Part shown: positions 25,736 to 35,422 of the stretch, piece by piece
Numbering within the stretch: the first letter of the stretch is position 1
Layout of the letters: each line of letters opens with the position of its first letter
NCBI GenBank assembly: GCA_963821325.1
Contig: CAWGDC010000003.1
Location: forward strand, 186,001 to 250,000
Direction: 5' to 3'
From: PALSA-555 sp963821325
Lineage (GTDB): Bacteria; Actinomycetota; Acidimicrobiia; IMCC26256; PALSA-555
DNA: 64,000 nt
Position numbers and translations under genes: made by a program
The notes under the pieces: model-generated
The model's database searches: none
The model's input: only the letters and a program-made list of their open reading frames with translations
Told to the model about the DNA's origin: nothing

Positions 25736-26718
25736 TCAGCGTCCGACGAGGCGGCGCACCACCGGCTGAACGAGCGCGGCGTACCGCGCCTGGCCCTGCG
25801 GTGTGGGATGGAACGGCGCCTGGCTGAGCAGGCTCGCCGGGTTGCTCACCTGGAAGATCGAGAGCCCGTAGGCCCACGGCGGCGCGCTGCACCACCGGTG
25901 GTCGGTGCCGTCGGATCCGATCATCGCCGTCGAGGTGTCGGCGAACGCCACCCCGGGCTGAGCGAACGCGGCGACGGTGGCGCGGATCCGGGCGTTGATC
26001 ATCGGAGGCCCGACAGGTAGGCGACCTGGGCGGGTTCGAGCAGGTTGACGTCGGGGCAGCGTCTCGTCGACGGGCTGGGCAGCGGGTCGTGATACGCCGT
26101 CACGACAACCTTCGGGACGTGGCCGGCAACTCGCCCGCGGCCGCGGATCGCGCCGAGCAGGGCCCTGAGATTCGGGCCGAGCGTCGCCAGGGCGTCCTGC
26201 ACGTCGGTGGCGATCGTCGGCCCCGGGTTCGCCGCGGTGCGGCGCAGGGTGTCGAGCCCGACGCGGGTCGCCAACGCGTTCTCGACGCAGTCCTTCACGA
26301 CGGGCACGAAGTGCAGGTCGTCGGCCCCGAGCGTGAGGAGCGCGACGTCGGGCTTGGCGGCGTCGTACGCGGCGTTGAGATCCGTGCCGGTGGCGTAGTC
26401 CCCGAACTGGGCGGGGCGCAGCTCGGTGGTGCCGAGGGTCCCGCTGTCCGTCTCGGGGGCGATGATCCCGTTCGCGTAGCTCGCGCCGGTGCACGCGAAC
26501 GTCGTGAAGCGGGCACCGAGGCGCTGCGCCACCGTGTTCCCGTACCCGTCGGGTGACACGTGGCACGCCGGGTCGGGGCCCGGCCAGGCGACGTCGATGC
26601 GGCCGCCCATCCACGTGCGGGTCCGCGTGTCGTACCGGTAGCCGTAGAGGGTCCCCTCCCCCGACGCGATCGAGTCGCCGAGCTGCACGATCGAGAGCCG
26701 CCGCGTGGCGGCCGCCAC
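25736..26718 (-). CDS. SGNH/GDSL-type hydrolase, probably secreted (one frameshift)
   Basis: About 327 aa when joined. Block I is IVQLGDSIASGEG with the nucleophile Ser; a Gly/Ser-rich CTGASYANGII; LLTLGADDLHF at block III (GADD replacing the usual GxND); and a C-terminal FHPTPQGQARYA with the catalytic His. The frame breaks near 26001-26006: LSGLR continues as MINARIRATVAAFAQPG if one base is added. The GTG start at 26716-26718 gives no signal peptide, but a hydrophobic, signal-like segment (VVGAALSVAVA) is encoded just upstream in the same frame, ended by a TAG. A secreted esterase or lipase is likely; substrate unknown. Confidence 0.75.
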
Positions 26719-26794
26719 CGGCGTCGACGCGCCGAACGCCTACGCCACGGCGACGCTCAGCGCCGCGCCGACGACGCGACGCCAGCCGATCGGT

Positions 26795-27229
26795 CTACGC
26801 GTCCGCGAAGGCGAAGAAGAGGCGGGCCTGACAGGCGGTCGCGCCGTCGACCGTGGCCGCGCCCTGCCCCCAGCCGCCCCGGCTGCTCAGCCGGTCCAGG
26901 GTCAGCGCGAGGACCAGCTCGTCACCGGGGCGCACGATGCGACGCCACCGGACCTTCTCGACCCCGCCGAAGAGGGGGAGACGGCCGGCGTAGCGGTCGT
27001 CGGCGAGCACCGCGATCGCGCCGGCCTGGGCGAGCGCCTCGAGCTGGATCACGCCGGGCAGCACCGGGTTGCCCGGGAAGTGGCCGGCGAGGAACGCCTC
27101 GTCGCCCGATACGCGGTAGCGGGCCTCGATCGACGCCCCGGCCTCGAACGCCTCGACCGTGTCCACGAACCGAAATGGCGGCCGGTGCGGCAGCAGCCCG
27201 ACCAGCTCCTCGGAGTTCGGCAGCGGCAT
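26795..27229 (-). CDS. fabZ: 3-hydroxyacyl-ACP dehydratase FabZ
   Basis: A 144-aa hot-dog-fold dehydratase of fatty-acid elongation. It has LLPHRPPFRFVDTVE near the N-terminus and the active-site helix GHFPGNPVLPGVIQLEALAQ, with catalytic His and Glu, then FGGVEKVRWRRIVRPGD. The ATG at 27229 is chosen because MPLPNSEELVGLLPHRPP is the usual FabZ start; an in-frame upstream extension is not conserved. Divergent from fabD, with a shared 119-base intergenic region that contains an inverted repeat. Confidence 0.93.
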   Translation of the reverse strand: MPLPNSEELVGLLPHRPPFRFVDTVEAFEAGASIEARYRVSGDEAFLAGHFPGNPVLPGVIQLEALAQAGAIAVLADDRYAGRLPLFGGVEKVRWRRIVRPGDELVLALTLDRLSSRGGWGQGAATVDGATACQARLFFAFADA

Positions 27230-27348
27230 CGAGCGCACGTTATTGCCGACCCCGCCGCGGGGTATGTAACCCTGGCCCGCTCGGGGCGGTCCGAAGTGGT
27301 GACCGCCCGGCATCCGACGGGCTCGGCAACCGCACGAGAGAGGCCCCC
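27230..27348. promoter_or_regulatory. fabZ-fabD divergent control region with inverted repeat
   Basis: Between fabZ and fabD an interrupted inverted repeat GTTA...CCCCG-CCG-CGGGG...TAAC spans 27239-27270. The outer 4-base and inner 5-base arms are both matched, though the spacing is asymmetric. It is the only symmetric element in this two-way promoter region and could be the operator of a fatty-acid regulator. No known FasR or FabR consensus is claimed. Confidence 0.35.
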
Positions 27349-28270
27349 GTGGGCGTCGCCGTCCTGTTTCCCGGCCAGGGAACCCAGCAGCCCGGCATGG
27401 GCCGGCCGTGGCGCGCCACCCCGGCCTGGTCGGTCGTCGACCGGGTCGAAGCGGCGCTCGGCGAGCCGCTGAGCGACTTGATCCTCGACGCGCCCGCCGA
27501 GCAGCTCGCCCGCACCCGCGACGCCCAGCTCGCGGTCCTCCTCACCTCCTTGGTCGCGTGGGAGGCGGTGCGGGACCGCGTCCCCGCCCCCACCGCGTTC
27601 GCGGGCCACTCCCTCGGCCAGGTCACCGCCCTCATCGCCGCCGGAGCGCTCCCCCTCGAGGACGGTGTGCGCTTCGCCGCCCGCCGCGCCGAGCTCACCC
27701 AGGCGGCCGCCGACGCCCACCCCGGCCGCATGGCGGCGCTGCTCGGCGCCACCCCCGAGCAGGCCCGCGCCGCGTGCCGGGCGGCACCCGACGGCTGCTG
27801 GGTCGCCAACGACAACGCCCCCGGCCAGATCGTCATCGCCGGCACCCCCCACGGGCTCGACACGGCCGCCGCCGCCGCCAAGGAAGAGGGGGTGAAGCGG
27901 GTGACGCCCCTCAACGTCGGCGGCGCCTTCCACACCCCGCTCATGGCGTCCGCCGCCGACGCGCTCGCCCGCGAACTCGCCACCGTCGCCTTCTACCCCC
28001 CGACCGCACCCGTCGTGTCGAACCTCGACGCCGAGCCCCACGCCGACGACGACGGCTGGCGGGCCCGGTCCGCCGAGCACGTCACCGTCACCGTCCGCTG
28101 GCGGGAGTCCATGACCGCGCTCCGCCGCGCTCGGCGCCACCGCCTTCCTCGAGGTCGGGCACGGCACGATGCTCGCCGGCCTCGCCAAGCGCACCGTCCC
28201 CGACGTCACCGTCCGAGGCGTCGCTGTGCCCGACGACGCCACCGCCTTCACCCTGGAGGACGCCCGCTGA
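27349..28270 (+). CDS. fabD: Malonyl-CoA:ACP transacylase FabD (one frameshift)
   Basis: FabD loads malonyl onto ACP. The protein begins VAVLFPGQGTQQPGMG; the nucleophile is in FAGHSLGQVTALIA; the catalytic His lies in GGAFHTPLMASA. The frame breaks near 28121-28126: ESMTAL continues as ALGATAFLEVGHGTMLAGLAKR after removing one C from CGCC, restoring the C-terminal EVG-G-ML-GL-KR of the family. GTG start at 27349 preceded by GAGAGAGG. First gene of the plus-strand fab operon; its TGA overlaps the next ATG by one base. Joined length about 306 aa. Confidence 0.92.
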
Positions 28271-28530
28271 TGGAGACCCTCCTCGACCACGGCGAAGGGC
28301 TGCTCGTCCCCGAGCGGATGATCGTCGCCCCGACCGTCGGCGTGTTCCGCCCCGTCGACCTCCCCACCGACCGCCGCGTGGAGCCCGGCCAGACCGTCGG
28401 CCTCGTCGAGGGGCCCGGCACGGTGACGCCCGTCGCCAGCCCGTTCGCCGGGCAGCTCGTCGGGGTGCTCGCGCACCCGGGTGAGCGGCTGCGCGAAGGC
28501 CAGCCGATCGCCTGGCTGCGAGTCCATTGA
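28270..28530 (+). CDS. BCCP/lipoyl-like domain protein without the biotin lysine
   Basis: An 86-aa single-domain protein. IVAPTVGVFRPVDL, VEPGQTVGLVEGPG, and ASPFAGQLVGVLAHPGERLREGQPIAWL follow the barrel-sandwich (biotinyl/lipoyl) pattern of BCCP closely, each quoted in part. Where BCCP has EAMK-M with the biotin-carrying Lys, this protein has EGPGTVTP, so no attachment site is visible. The ATG overlaps the fabD stop by one base (TGATG) and its TGA overlaps the fabH TTG, so it is tightly built into the operon. It may be a structural or regulatory partner of the carboxyltransferase encoded downstream. No known function is claimed. Confidence 0.8.
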   Translation: METLLDHGEGLLVPERMIVAPTVGVFRPVDLPTDRRVEPGQTVGLVEGPGTVTPVASPFAGQLVGVLAHPGERLREGQPIAWLRVH

Positions 28531-29519
28531 CCACGCGGGCCGCCATCGCCGGCTGGGGGGTGGCGCTGCCCGAGGGCCGGCTGACCAACGCCGACCTCGA
28601 ACGCCGCGTCGACACGACCGACCAGTGGATCGTCGAGCGGACCGGGATCCGGGAGCGTCGCATCGCGACCCCCGAGGAGACGACCGCCAGCCTGGCGATC
28701 GAGGCCGGCGGCGCGGCGATCAAGTCCGCCGGGCTCAGCCCCGCCGACGTCGAGCTGCTCATCGTCGCCACCGCCACCCCTGAGCAGCCGATCCCGCACA
28801 CCGCCGCGTTCGTCGGCGACGCGCTCGGGCTGCGCTGCGGGTCCTTCGACCTGAACGCCGGCTGCGCGGGTTTCGTCTACGAGCTCGTCACCGGCGGGGC
28901 CCTGCTCGCCGCCGGTGGGCTCGGGCACGTCCTCGTCATCGGCGCCGAGACCCTCTCGCGCATCATCGACCCCACCGACCGCACCACCTGCGTGCTCTTC
29001 GGGGACGCTGCCGCCGCGCTGGTCCTCGAGGCCGCCCCCGACGACGGTCCGGGGCTGCTCGCCTTCGACCTCGGCTGCGACGGCAGCCTCGCCGGGCTGC
29101 TCGAGGTGCGGGCGGGCGGCAGCCGGCTGCCGACCAGCGTCGAGACCCTCGCCGCCGGGCAGCAATACCTGCAGATGCACGGCCCAGAGGTGTTCCGCCG
29201 GGCGGTGCGGGTCGTCGTCGACTCCGCGAATGCGACCTTGACCCGGGCCGGCGTGGCATCCTCGTCCGTCGACTGGTTTGTCCCCCATCAAGCGAACGCC
29301 CGCATCATCGACGCCGCGGCGCAGCGGTTGGGGATCCCCGCGGAGCGCACCATCGTGAACATCGACCACTACGGCAACACCTCAGCGGCGTCGATCCCGT
29401 TGGCGCTCGCCGAAGCCGCCGACGCGGGCCGGCTGCGCGACCGTGACCTCGTGCTGGTCAGCGGGTTCGGCGCCGGGATGACCTGGGGCAGCGCGCTGAT
29501 CCGCTGGGGTCGCCCGTGA
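28527..29519 (+). CDS. fabH: 3-oxoacyl-ACP synthase III FabH
   Basis: A 330-aa KAS III that starts fatty-acid synthesis by condensing acyl-CoA with malonyl-ACP. Catalytic Cys in DLNAGCAGFVY, His in FVPHQANARII, Asn in NIDHYGNTSAASIP. DTTDQWIVERTGIRERR near the N-terminus is a family signature. The TTG start overlaps the previous stop (TTGA). Branched versus straight starter preference cannot be told from sequence. Confidence 0.95.
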   Translation: MTTRAAIAGWGVALPEGRLTNADLERRVDTTDQWIVERTGIRERRIATPEETTASLAIEAGGAAIKSAGLSPADVELLIVATATPEQPIPHTAAFVGDALGLRCGSFDLNAGCAGFVYELVTGGALLAAGGLGHVLVIGAETLSRIIDPTDRTTCVLFGDAAAALVLEAAPDDGPGLLAFDLGCDGSLAGLLEVRAGGSRLPTSVETLAAGQQYLQMHGPEVFRRAVRVVVDSANATLTRAGVASSSVDWFVPHQANARIIDAAAQRLGIPAERTIVNIDHYGNTSAASIPLALAEAADAGRLRDRDLVLVSGFGAGMTWGSALIRWGRP

Positions 29520-30253
29520 CCGCCCGCACCGTGCTCGTGACCGGCACGTCCCGCGGCATCGGGCGGGCCGTCGCGCACGCCCTCGCCGAGGACGGCCACC
29601 GCGTGGCCTGCCTGTCCGCGACCGACCGCGCGAAGGAGACCCAGCGGGAGCTCGAGGCCGCCGGCCACGAGGCCCTGGCCGTGCTCGCCGACGTCCGCGA
29701 CCGCGACGCCGTCGACGCGGCGTTCACCGACGTCGAGGCGGCGTTCGGCCCGGTCGAGATCCTGGTCAACAACGCCGGGGTCACCGCCGACGGGCTGGTG
29801 GCCCGCATGAGCGACGAGCACTGGGCTCGGGTGCTCGACACGAACCTCACCGGCGCGTTCCACACGATTCGTCGGGCCACCCCGAAGCTGATGCGGGCCC
29901 GCTGGGGTCGCATCGTGAACGTCGCGTCGGTCAGCGCGTACGCCGGCGCGCCGGGGCAGGCGAACTACGCGGCCGCGAAGGCCGGGCTCGTCGGGCTGAC
30001 CCGGGCCGTGGCACGCGAGCTCGCGTCGCGGCAGGTCACCTGCAACGTCGTCGCTCCGGGGCCTATCGTGACAGACATGACCGGGGCCCTCCCCGCCGAG
30101 TGGCGGACCACGATGGAGGCCACGATCCCGCTCGGCCGTCTGGGTGACCCGGCCGACGTGGCGGCCCTCGTAGCGTTCGTGTGCTCCGAGGCCGCCGGCT
30201 ACGTGACCGGCGCCGTCCTACCCGTGGACGGTGGCCTCGGCATGGGCCACTGA
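29516..30253 (+). CDS. fabG: 3-oxoacyl-ACP reductase FabG
   Basis: A 245-aa short-chain dehydrogenase/reductase. Cofactor loop TGTSRGIGRAVA, ILVNNAGVTADG, catalytic triad Ser in NVASVSAYAGAPG, Tyr and Lys in YAAAKAG, and the C-terminal GYVTGAVLPVDGGLGMG. Reduces 3-oxoacyl-ACP with NADPH in the elongation cycle. GTG start overlaps the fabH stop (GTGA). Confidence 0.95.
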   Translation: MTARTVLVTGTSRGIGRAVAHALAEDGHRVACLSATDRAKETQRELEAAGHEALAVLADVRDRDAVDAAFTDVEAAFGPVEILVNNAGVTADGLVARMSDEHWARVLDTNLTGAFHTIRRATPKLMRARWGRIVNVASVSAYAGAPGQANYAAAKAGLVGLTRAVARELASRQVTCNVVAPGPIVTDMTGALPAEWRTTMEATIPLGRLGDPADVAALVAFVCSEAAGYVTGAVLPVDGGLGMGH

Positions 30254-30290
30254 GCGCCCAGCCCGACCGAGCAAGCAGGAGGACAGACAG

Positions 30291-30542
30291 ATGGAGCGTG
30301 ACGATGCACTCGCCGCCCTGCGGGAGGTGGCGGTCGAGGTCTTGTCCGTCGAACCGGACGCCGTCACCGAGGACGCCCGCTTCAAGGAGGACCTCGACGC
30401 CGACAGCCTCGACCTCGTCGAGCTCGTCATGGGCCTCGAGGAGCGGTTCGACATCTCGGTGCCCGAAGAGGACCTCGAGGACGTGACCACCGTCGGCCAG
30501 GCCGTCGACCTCGTGCTCTCCAAGGTGGCCTCGAAGGCATGA
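30291..30542 (+). CDS. acpP: Acyl carrier protein
   Basis: An 83-aa acidic ACP. The phosphopantetheine Ser lies in DLDADSLDLVELVM, with helix III LEERFDISVPEEDLEDVTTVG. ATG start follows AGGAGG by eight bases, the strongest ribosome site in the operon, fitting high ACP demand. Its stop overlaps fabF (ATGA). Confidence 0.96.
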   Translation: MERDDALAALREVAVEVLSVEPDAVTEDARFKEDLDADSLDLVELVMGLEERFDISVPEEDLEDVTTVGQAVDLVLSKVASKA

Positions 30543-31795
30543 GCCCCGAGCTCCTCGACCACCGCGGGCGGCCCCGCGTCGCCGTCACCGGCATGGGGGT
30601 CAAGACCCCGGCCGGCGCCGACCTGGACACGTTCTGGGCCACCGTCCGCGCCGCGACGCCGACCGCCGCGACCGTCCCCGAATGGGTCGAGGTCGACCTG
30701 CCCGTCACGTTCGCGTGTGTCGTGCCCGACGCGTTCGACCCCGAGACCTACTTCGGCCCGAAGGACGTGCGCCGCCAGGACCGCGTCACCCACCTCGGCT
30801 TCGCGGCCGCGGCCGACGCCATCGAGGACGCCGGCGATCTGAGCGCCGATCCGGCCCGCTGCGCCGTCATCGCCGCGAGCGGCATCGGCGGTCTCCAGAC
30901 CCTCGAGATCAACGCCAAGACCTACTTCGACCGGGGCGCGTCGCGGGTCAGCCCGTTCTTCGTGCCGATGATGATGCCCAACGCCACCGCGGGCGTGATC
31001 TCGATGCGCTTCGGGTTCACCGGCCCGGCGTTTTGCATCGCGACCGCCTGCGCGGCCGGCACGAACGCCATCGGCGAGGGCGCCCGGCTGATCCGCGACG
31101 GCAGCGCCGACGTCGTCGTCGCCGGCGGGACCGAGTACCCGCTGACCCACATCACCGTCGCCGCGTTCGCGCGGATGGGCGCCCTCAGCACCCGCAACGA
31201 CGAGCCGGCGCTCGCCTCCCGACCCTTCGACGCGGCCCGGGACGGGTTCGTCATGGCCGAAGGCGCCGGGTTCGTCGTCCTCGAGTCGCTCGAGCGGGCG
31301 CTCGGCCGCGGCGCGCACGTGCACGGCGAGGTCGCCGGCTACGGCCGCAACTCGGACGCCTACCACATCACCGCGCCGTCCCCCGGCGGCTCCGGCGCGG
31401 CGGCGTGCATGCAGCAGGCTCTCGACGACGCCGGGATCGGACCCGACGACGTCGTGCACATCAACGCGCACGGCACGTCCACCGAGCTCAACGACGCCGC
31501 CGAGGCCGAAGCGGTCCGCAAGGTGTTCGGCGACGCGTCGCCGCCGGTCACGTCGTCGAAGGGCGTGTTCGGCCACATGATCGCCGGCGCCGGCGCGGCC
31601 GAGGCGATCGTGGCGCTCTGCTCGATCCGCGACGGGGTCGTGCCCCCCACCGCCAACCTCGAGCACCTCGGCGACGACATCGGCCTCGACGTCGTCGCCG
31701 GGTCACCCCGTGAGGTCGGGACGGGACCCGCGCTGTCGAACTCGTTCGGCTTCGGTGGCCACAACGCGACACTGGTCCTGACCCCGACCGGGTGA
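30539..31795 (+). CDS. fabF: 3-oxoacyl-ACP synthase II FabF
   Basis: A 418-aa KAS II. Catalytic Cys in CIATACAAGTNAI, first His in INAHGTSTELND, second His in KGVFGHMIAGAGA, and the Gly-rich loop SFGFGGHNA near the C-terminus. Condenses malonyl-ACP with acyl-ACP during elongation. Overlaps acpP (ATGA) and the next gene (GTGA). Confidence 0.96.
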   Translation: MSPELLDHRGRPRVAVTGMGVKTPAGADLDTFWATVRAATPTAATVPEWVEVDLPVTFACVVPDAFDPETYFGPKDVRRQDRVTHLGFAAAADAIEDAGDLSADPARCAVIAASGIGGLQTLEINAKTYFDRGASRVSPFFVPMMMPNATAGVISMRFGFTGPAFCIATACAAGTNAIGEGARLIRDGSADVVVAGGTEYPLTHITVAAFARMGALSTRNDEPALASRPFDAARDGFVMAEGAGFVVLESLERALGRGAHVHGEVAGYGRNSDAYHITAPSPGGSGAAACMQQALDDAGIGPDDVVHINAHGTSTELNDAAEAEAVRKVFGDASPPVTSSKGVFGHMIAGAGAAEAIVALCSIRDGVVPPTANLEHLGDDIGLDVVAGSPREVGTGPALSNSFGFGGHNATLVLTPTG

Positions 31796-33188
31796 CGGTC
31801 CCCGCCGCACCAGGCCGGTCGGTGCCGATCGAGGGGCGCCGCAGCGACGCCGTCACCGCCGAGCTCACCGCGACTCGACGGGCGACGTGTCGTCACGTTC
31901 CGCATCGCCGAAGGCGAGCCACCGCGGCGCGATCGGCCCACCCGAGGGCGCGACGCTCGAACGCGCCGTGCGCCTCGCGACCGAGCTCGGCGTCCCGATC
32001 GTCGGCACGATCGCCTCGTCCGGCGCCGACGTCGGCGCCGGCGTGGCGTCGCTGCACAGCTGGGGACGGGTGGCCAAAGCGCTGTCCGACGCGTCCGGTG
32101 TCGTGCCCACGGTCCTCGTCGTCGTCGGCCCGTGCCTCTCAGGACCCGCGCTGCTGCTCGGGATCGCCGACCTCACCGTGATGACCGCCGACGCGTTCGC
32201 GTACGTGAGCGGCCCCGACACGGTGCGGGCGTTCACCGGCATCACGCTCGATCACCTCGAGCTCGGCGGCGCGCCGCTGCATGGGCGTCGCAGCGGCGTC
32301 GCGTCGCTCGTCGTCGCGCACGACGATGACGCCGCGGCCGCCGTCTCGCATCTCCTCGAGTACCTGCCCTCGAACCACTTCGAGGATCCGCCGACGCTGG
32401 CGTGCGACGACCCAGTCGACCGGGACGCCGCCCGGGCCGCCGCCACGGTCCCCGACCGGGCGAGCGCGTCGTACGACATGCGGGTCGTGCTCGACGACGT
32501 CCTCGACCACGGGTCGTTCCTCGAGCTCCGCGGCGCGCACGCCGCGAACCTGGTGACCGGGCTCGGGCGCCTCGACGGGCACGCCGTCGGGGTGATCGCC
32601 AACCAGCCGCACCACCGAGCCGGCACCATCGACATCGAGGCGTCCGAGAAGGCGGCCCGGTTCGTGCAGTGGTGCGACTGCTTCAACCTGCCGCTCGTCA
32701 CCTTCGTCGACACCCCCGGCTTCGAGCCCGGCAAGGACCTCGAGTGGCGCGGGATGATCCGCCACGGCGCCGAGCTCGTCCACGCCTACGCCGCGGCGAC
32801 GGTCCCGCGGCTCTGCGTCGTGCTGCGCAAGGCGTACGGCGGCGCGTACATCGTCATGGACTCGAAGGGTCTCGGCAACGACTGGTGCGGCGCGTGGCCG
32901 TCGGCCGAGATCGCGGTGATGGGCGCGGTCGGGGCGGTGCAGGTGCTGCACGGCCGCCGGCTCCGCGAGGCCGCGCTCGAGGGCGGCGACCGGGCCGAGA
33001 CCGAGGCGGCGCTCATCGATGACTTCGACCGCGAGCTCGCCAACCCGTACCGGGCCGCCGAGCGGGGCTTCGTCGACGAGGTCCTCCCCGCCGTCGACAC
33101 CCGCCGGGCGCTCACCGCGGCGCTGGCCCGGCTGCGCACCAAGCGGGAGACGGCCGAGGCCCGGCCGCACGCCAACTCGCCCCTCTAG
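31792..33188 (+). CDS. Acyl-CoA carboxylase carboxyltransferase subunit (AccD/PccB type; two frameshifts)
   Basis: Carboxyltransferase of an acetyl/propionyl-CoA carboxylase, about 464 aa. The first half (VVTFRIAEG, GTIASSGADVGAGVASL, FAYVSGPDTVRAFTG) is AccD-like; the second half (FVDTPGFEPGKDLEWRGMIRHGA, KAYGGAYIVMDSK, WPSAEIAVMGAVGAVQVLH) is the AccA-like half of the single-chain family. The first 130 bases carry two single-base frame changes, near 31871-31875 and 31917-31922; removal of one base at each gives TALDGRRVVTFRIAEGEHRGAIGPPEG. GTG start overlaps the fabF stop. It probably makes malonyl-CoA for the FAS; no AccB or AccC gene is in the window. Confidence 0.88.
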
Positions 33189-33199
33189 AGTCCGCTGCC

Positions 33200-33957
33200 A
33201 TGCTGCTCGACGGGAAGCGCATCCTGGTCACCGGGGTGCTCAACGATTCCTCGATCGCGTTCTCGGTGGCGCGCCGCGCCCAGGAGGAGGGGGCGAGCGT
33301 CGTGCTCAGCTCCTTCGGGCGGGTCATGAGCCTCACCCAGCGCACGGCGCGCCGCCTGCCCCAGGAGCCCGAGGTCGTCGAGCTCGACGTCGCGAACCCC
33401 GAGGACCTCGACGCGCTCGCCGGGCGGGTCGGGGGGCGCCTCGACGGGGTGCTGCACGCCATCGGGTTCGCGCCGCCGTCGTGTCTCGGCGGCGGGTTCC
33501 TCGACGCGCCGTGGGACGACGTGGCCGTCGCCCTACAGGTCTCCGCGTACTCGCTGAAGGCGCTCGCCGTCGCCGCGCTGCCGCTGCTCGACCGGGGAGC
33601 GTCGATCGTCGGGCCTCGACTTCGACAACACGCAGGCCTGGCCGGTGTACGACTGGATGGGCGTCGCGAAGTCGGCGTTCGAGTCCACCGCCCGGTACCT
33701 GGCCCGCGACCTCGGGCCGCGCGGCATCCGGGTCAACCTCGTCGCCGCCGGTCCGCTCCGCACGATGGCCGCGAAGGGCATTCCCGGGTTCGAGCATTTC
33801 GAGGGGGTCTGGTCGGACCGGGCGCCGCTCGGCTGGGACATCCGCGACCCCGAGCCGGTCGGCGCGGGCATGCGTCGCGCTGCTCTCGGACTGGTTCCCG
33901 GCGACGACCGGCGAGATGCTGCACGTCGACGGCGGCGTGCACGCCGTCGGCGCCTGA
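33200..33957 (+). CDS. fabI: Enoyl-ACP reductase FabI (two frameshifts)
   Basis: NADH-dependent enoyl-ACP reductase, the last step of each elongation cycle. N-terminal KRILVTGVLNDSSIAFSVARRAQEEGA, HAIGFAP, the active-site Y-x6-K in PVYDWMGVAKSAFEST, RVNLVAAGPLRTMA, and the C-terminal LLSDWFPATTGEMLHVDGG. Frame breaks lie near 33611-33616 (GGG run) and 33865-33871 (GGG run); one base less at each restores SIVGLDFDNTQ and AACVALLSDW. ATG start 11 bases after the carboxyltransferase stop. Ends the fab operon; about 251 aa. Confidence 0.93.
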
Positions 33958-33958
33958 G

Positions 33959-35195
33959 TCAGCTGTCCTGGTAGACGAGGATGGCGCCCGAGTAGGCAGC
34001 GACCCACACCCGGTTCGTGGCTGGGTCGTACGTGACACCGATCGGGTGCGACGGGGTGCTGACCCGCTGGGTGACCTGCATGGTGGCGGTGGCGACCTTC
34101 GTCATGGAGTTCGAGTCGTAGTTCACGACGTAGAGGGCGGTGCCGTCGGGTGAGATCGCCATGCTCCGCGGCTCGGTGCCGGTGGCGACCTTGGCGACGA
34201 TCGCGTTGTCAGTCACGTCGATCTTGGCGACGGTCCCGTCCGCGTTCAGCGTGGCGTACAGGTACCGGCCGGTCGGGTCCATGACGAGGTGGCGGGGGGC
34301 GCCGCCCACGTTCGGGATCCACGACGTCGCCAAGGTCGGCGAGGTTGATGACGGCGATGTTGCGGCCGCCCATCTCGGCGACGTACGCGATCGTCGACGC
34401 GGGGTTGACCGCGATCCCGCGTGGCCACGGGCCGATCGGCAGCCGGGCCACCTCGGTGTTCGTCGCGAGGCTCACGACCGACAGGTCATAGGAGCACCAG
34501 TTGCTCACCAGCAGGTACCGGCCGTCGGGGGTGACCGCCACGTACTTGGGGACCTTCCCGACGGCAATGACCTTGTCGACCGTGAGCGTCTTGGTGTTCA
34601 CGCGGTACACGTAGCTCGGCGAGTACGGGTTCGACGCGGGACACGAGTCGCTGCCCTCGGGGCCGAACCCGGCCCCGTACATCGAGTAGTTCGACACGTA
34701 GACGTCGTGGTGGTCCGGGGAGAACGCCGCCTCGACCGGCGCGCCCTGCGAGATCCCGGGATGGCCGGGCACTCTGAAGCTGGCGAGGTCCACGCTGTCG
34801 GGGATCGTCTTCAGCAGCTGCCCGCCGCTGCTGTAGACGGTCATCGAGTGCTTGTACATCATGTTCTGGGCGAACACGAGCCCCGAGCCCGACGCCGCCA
34901 CCGACTTCGGGGAGATGTCGCCGGTGATCGTCGCCGCGAGCGTCAGCGTGCGCGACGACGACGGTCCCGCCGGCGCGGTCGTCGTCGTCGACGCCCCCGG
35001 CACCGACGTCGACACTCGGCCGGTGTGCACGATCGGCCGCGCGGCGGTGCGCCCCGGTGACGCGCCCAGCGCCACCACGCCACCGACGCCGAAACCGGCG
35101 ACCAGCACGACCGCGATCACCGCCCCGATCACCCGGCGTCGTCGTCCCGCCCGCCGGTGACGCGCCTGGCCCCGCGAGGCTCCATCGCGCGTCAC
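33959..35195 (-). CDS. Membrane-anchored YncE/YVTN-type beta-propeller protein (one frameshift)
   Basis: About 412 aa. A positively charged N-terminus and one helix (VIGAVIAVVLVAGFGVGGVVALG) are followed by a Thr/Ser/Pro linker and a seven-bladed-type propeller with YVTN-like repeats (KYVAVTPDGRYLLVSN; RGIAVNPASTIAYVAE; HLVMDPTGRYLYATL; SMAISPDGTALYVVN). The frame breaks near 34329-34332 at a GG pair; removal of one base gives INLADLATSWIPNVGG. An extracytoplasmic binding or scaffold role is likely. No catalytic residues seen. GTG start at 35195. Confidence 0.8.
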
Positions 35196-35422
35196 GGATG
35201 GGTCCCGGGCCTCCGCCGTCGGGCCGCGCGGCGCGACCCGACGACGCGCGCGGCGGGTCCGGGCCCCGAGCGTCAGGTGCCGGCACGGCCGGCGGCACCC
35301 ACTCGGACGGTCGGATCCACCGTGGGTCGGCGGGCCGACCGAACCCCACCCCTACCGCCACGGCTGAGCAGACTACGCGGCCCGACGCGTGCGCGGCACG
35401 GGCACGCGCCCGCCGCGAGGCG

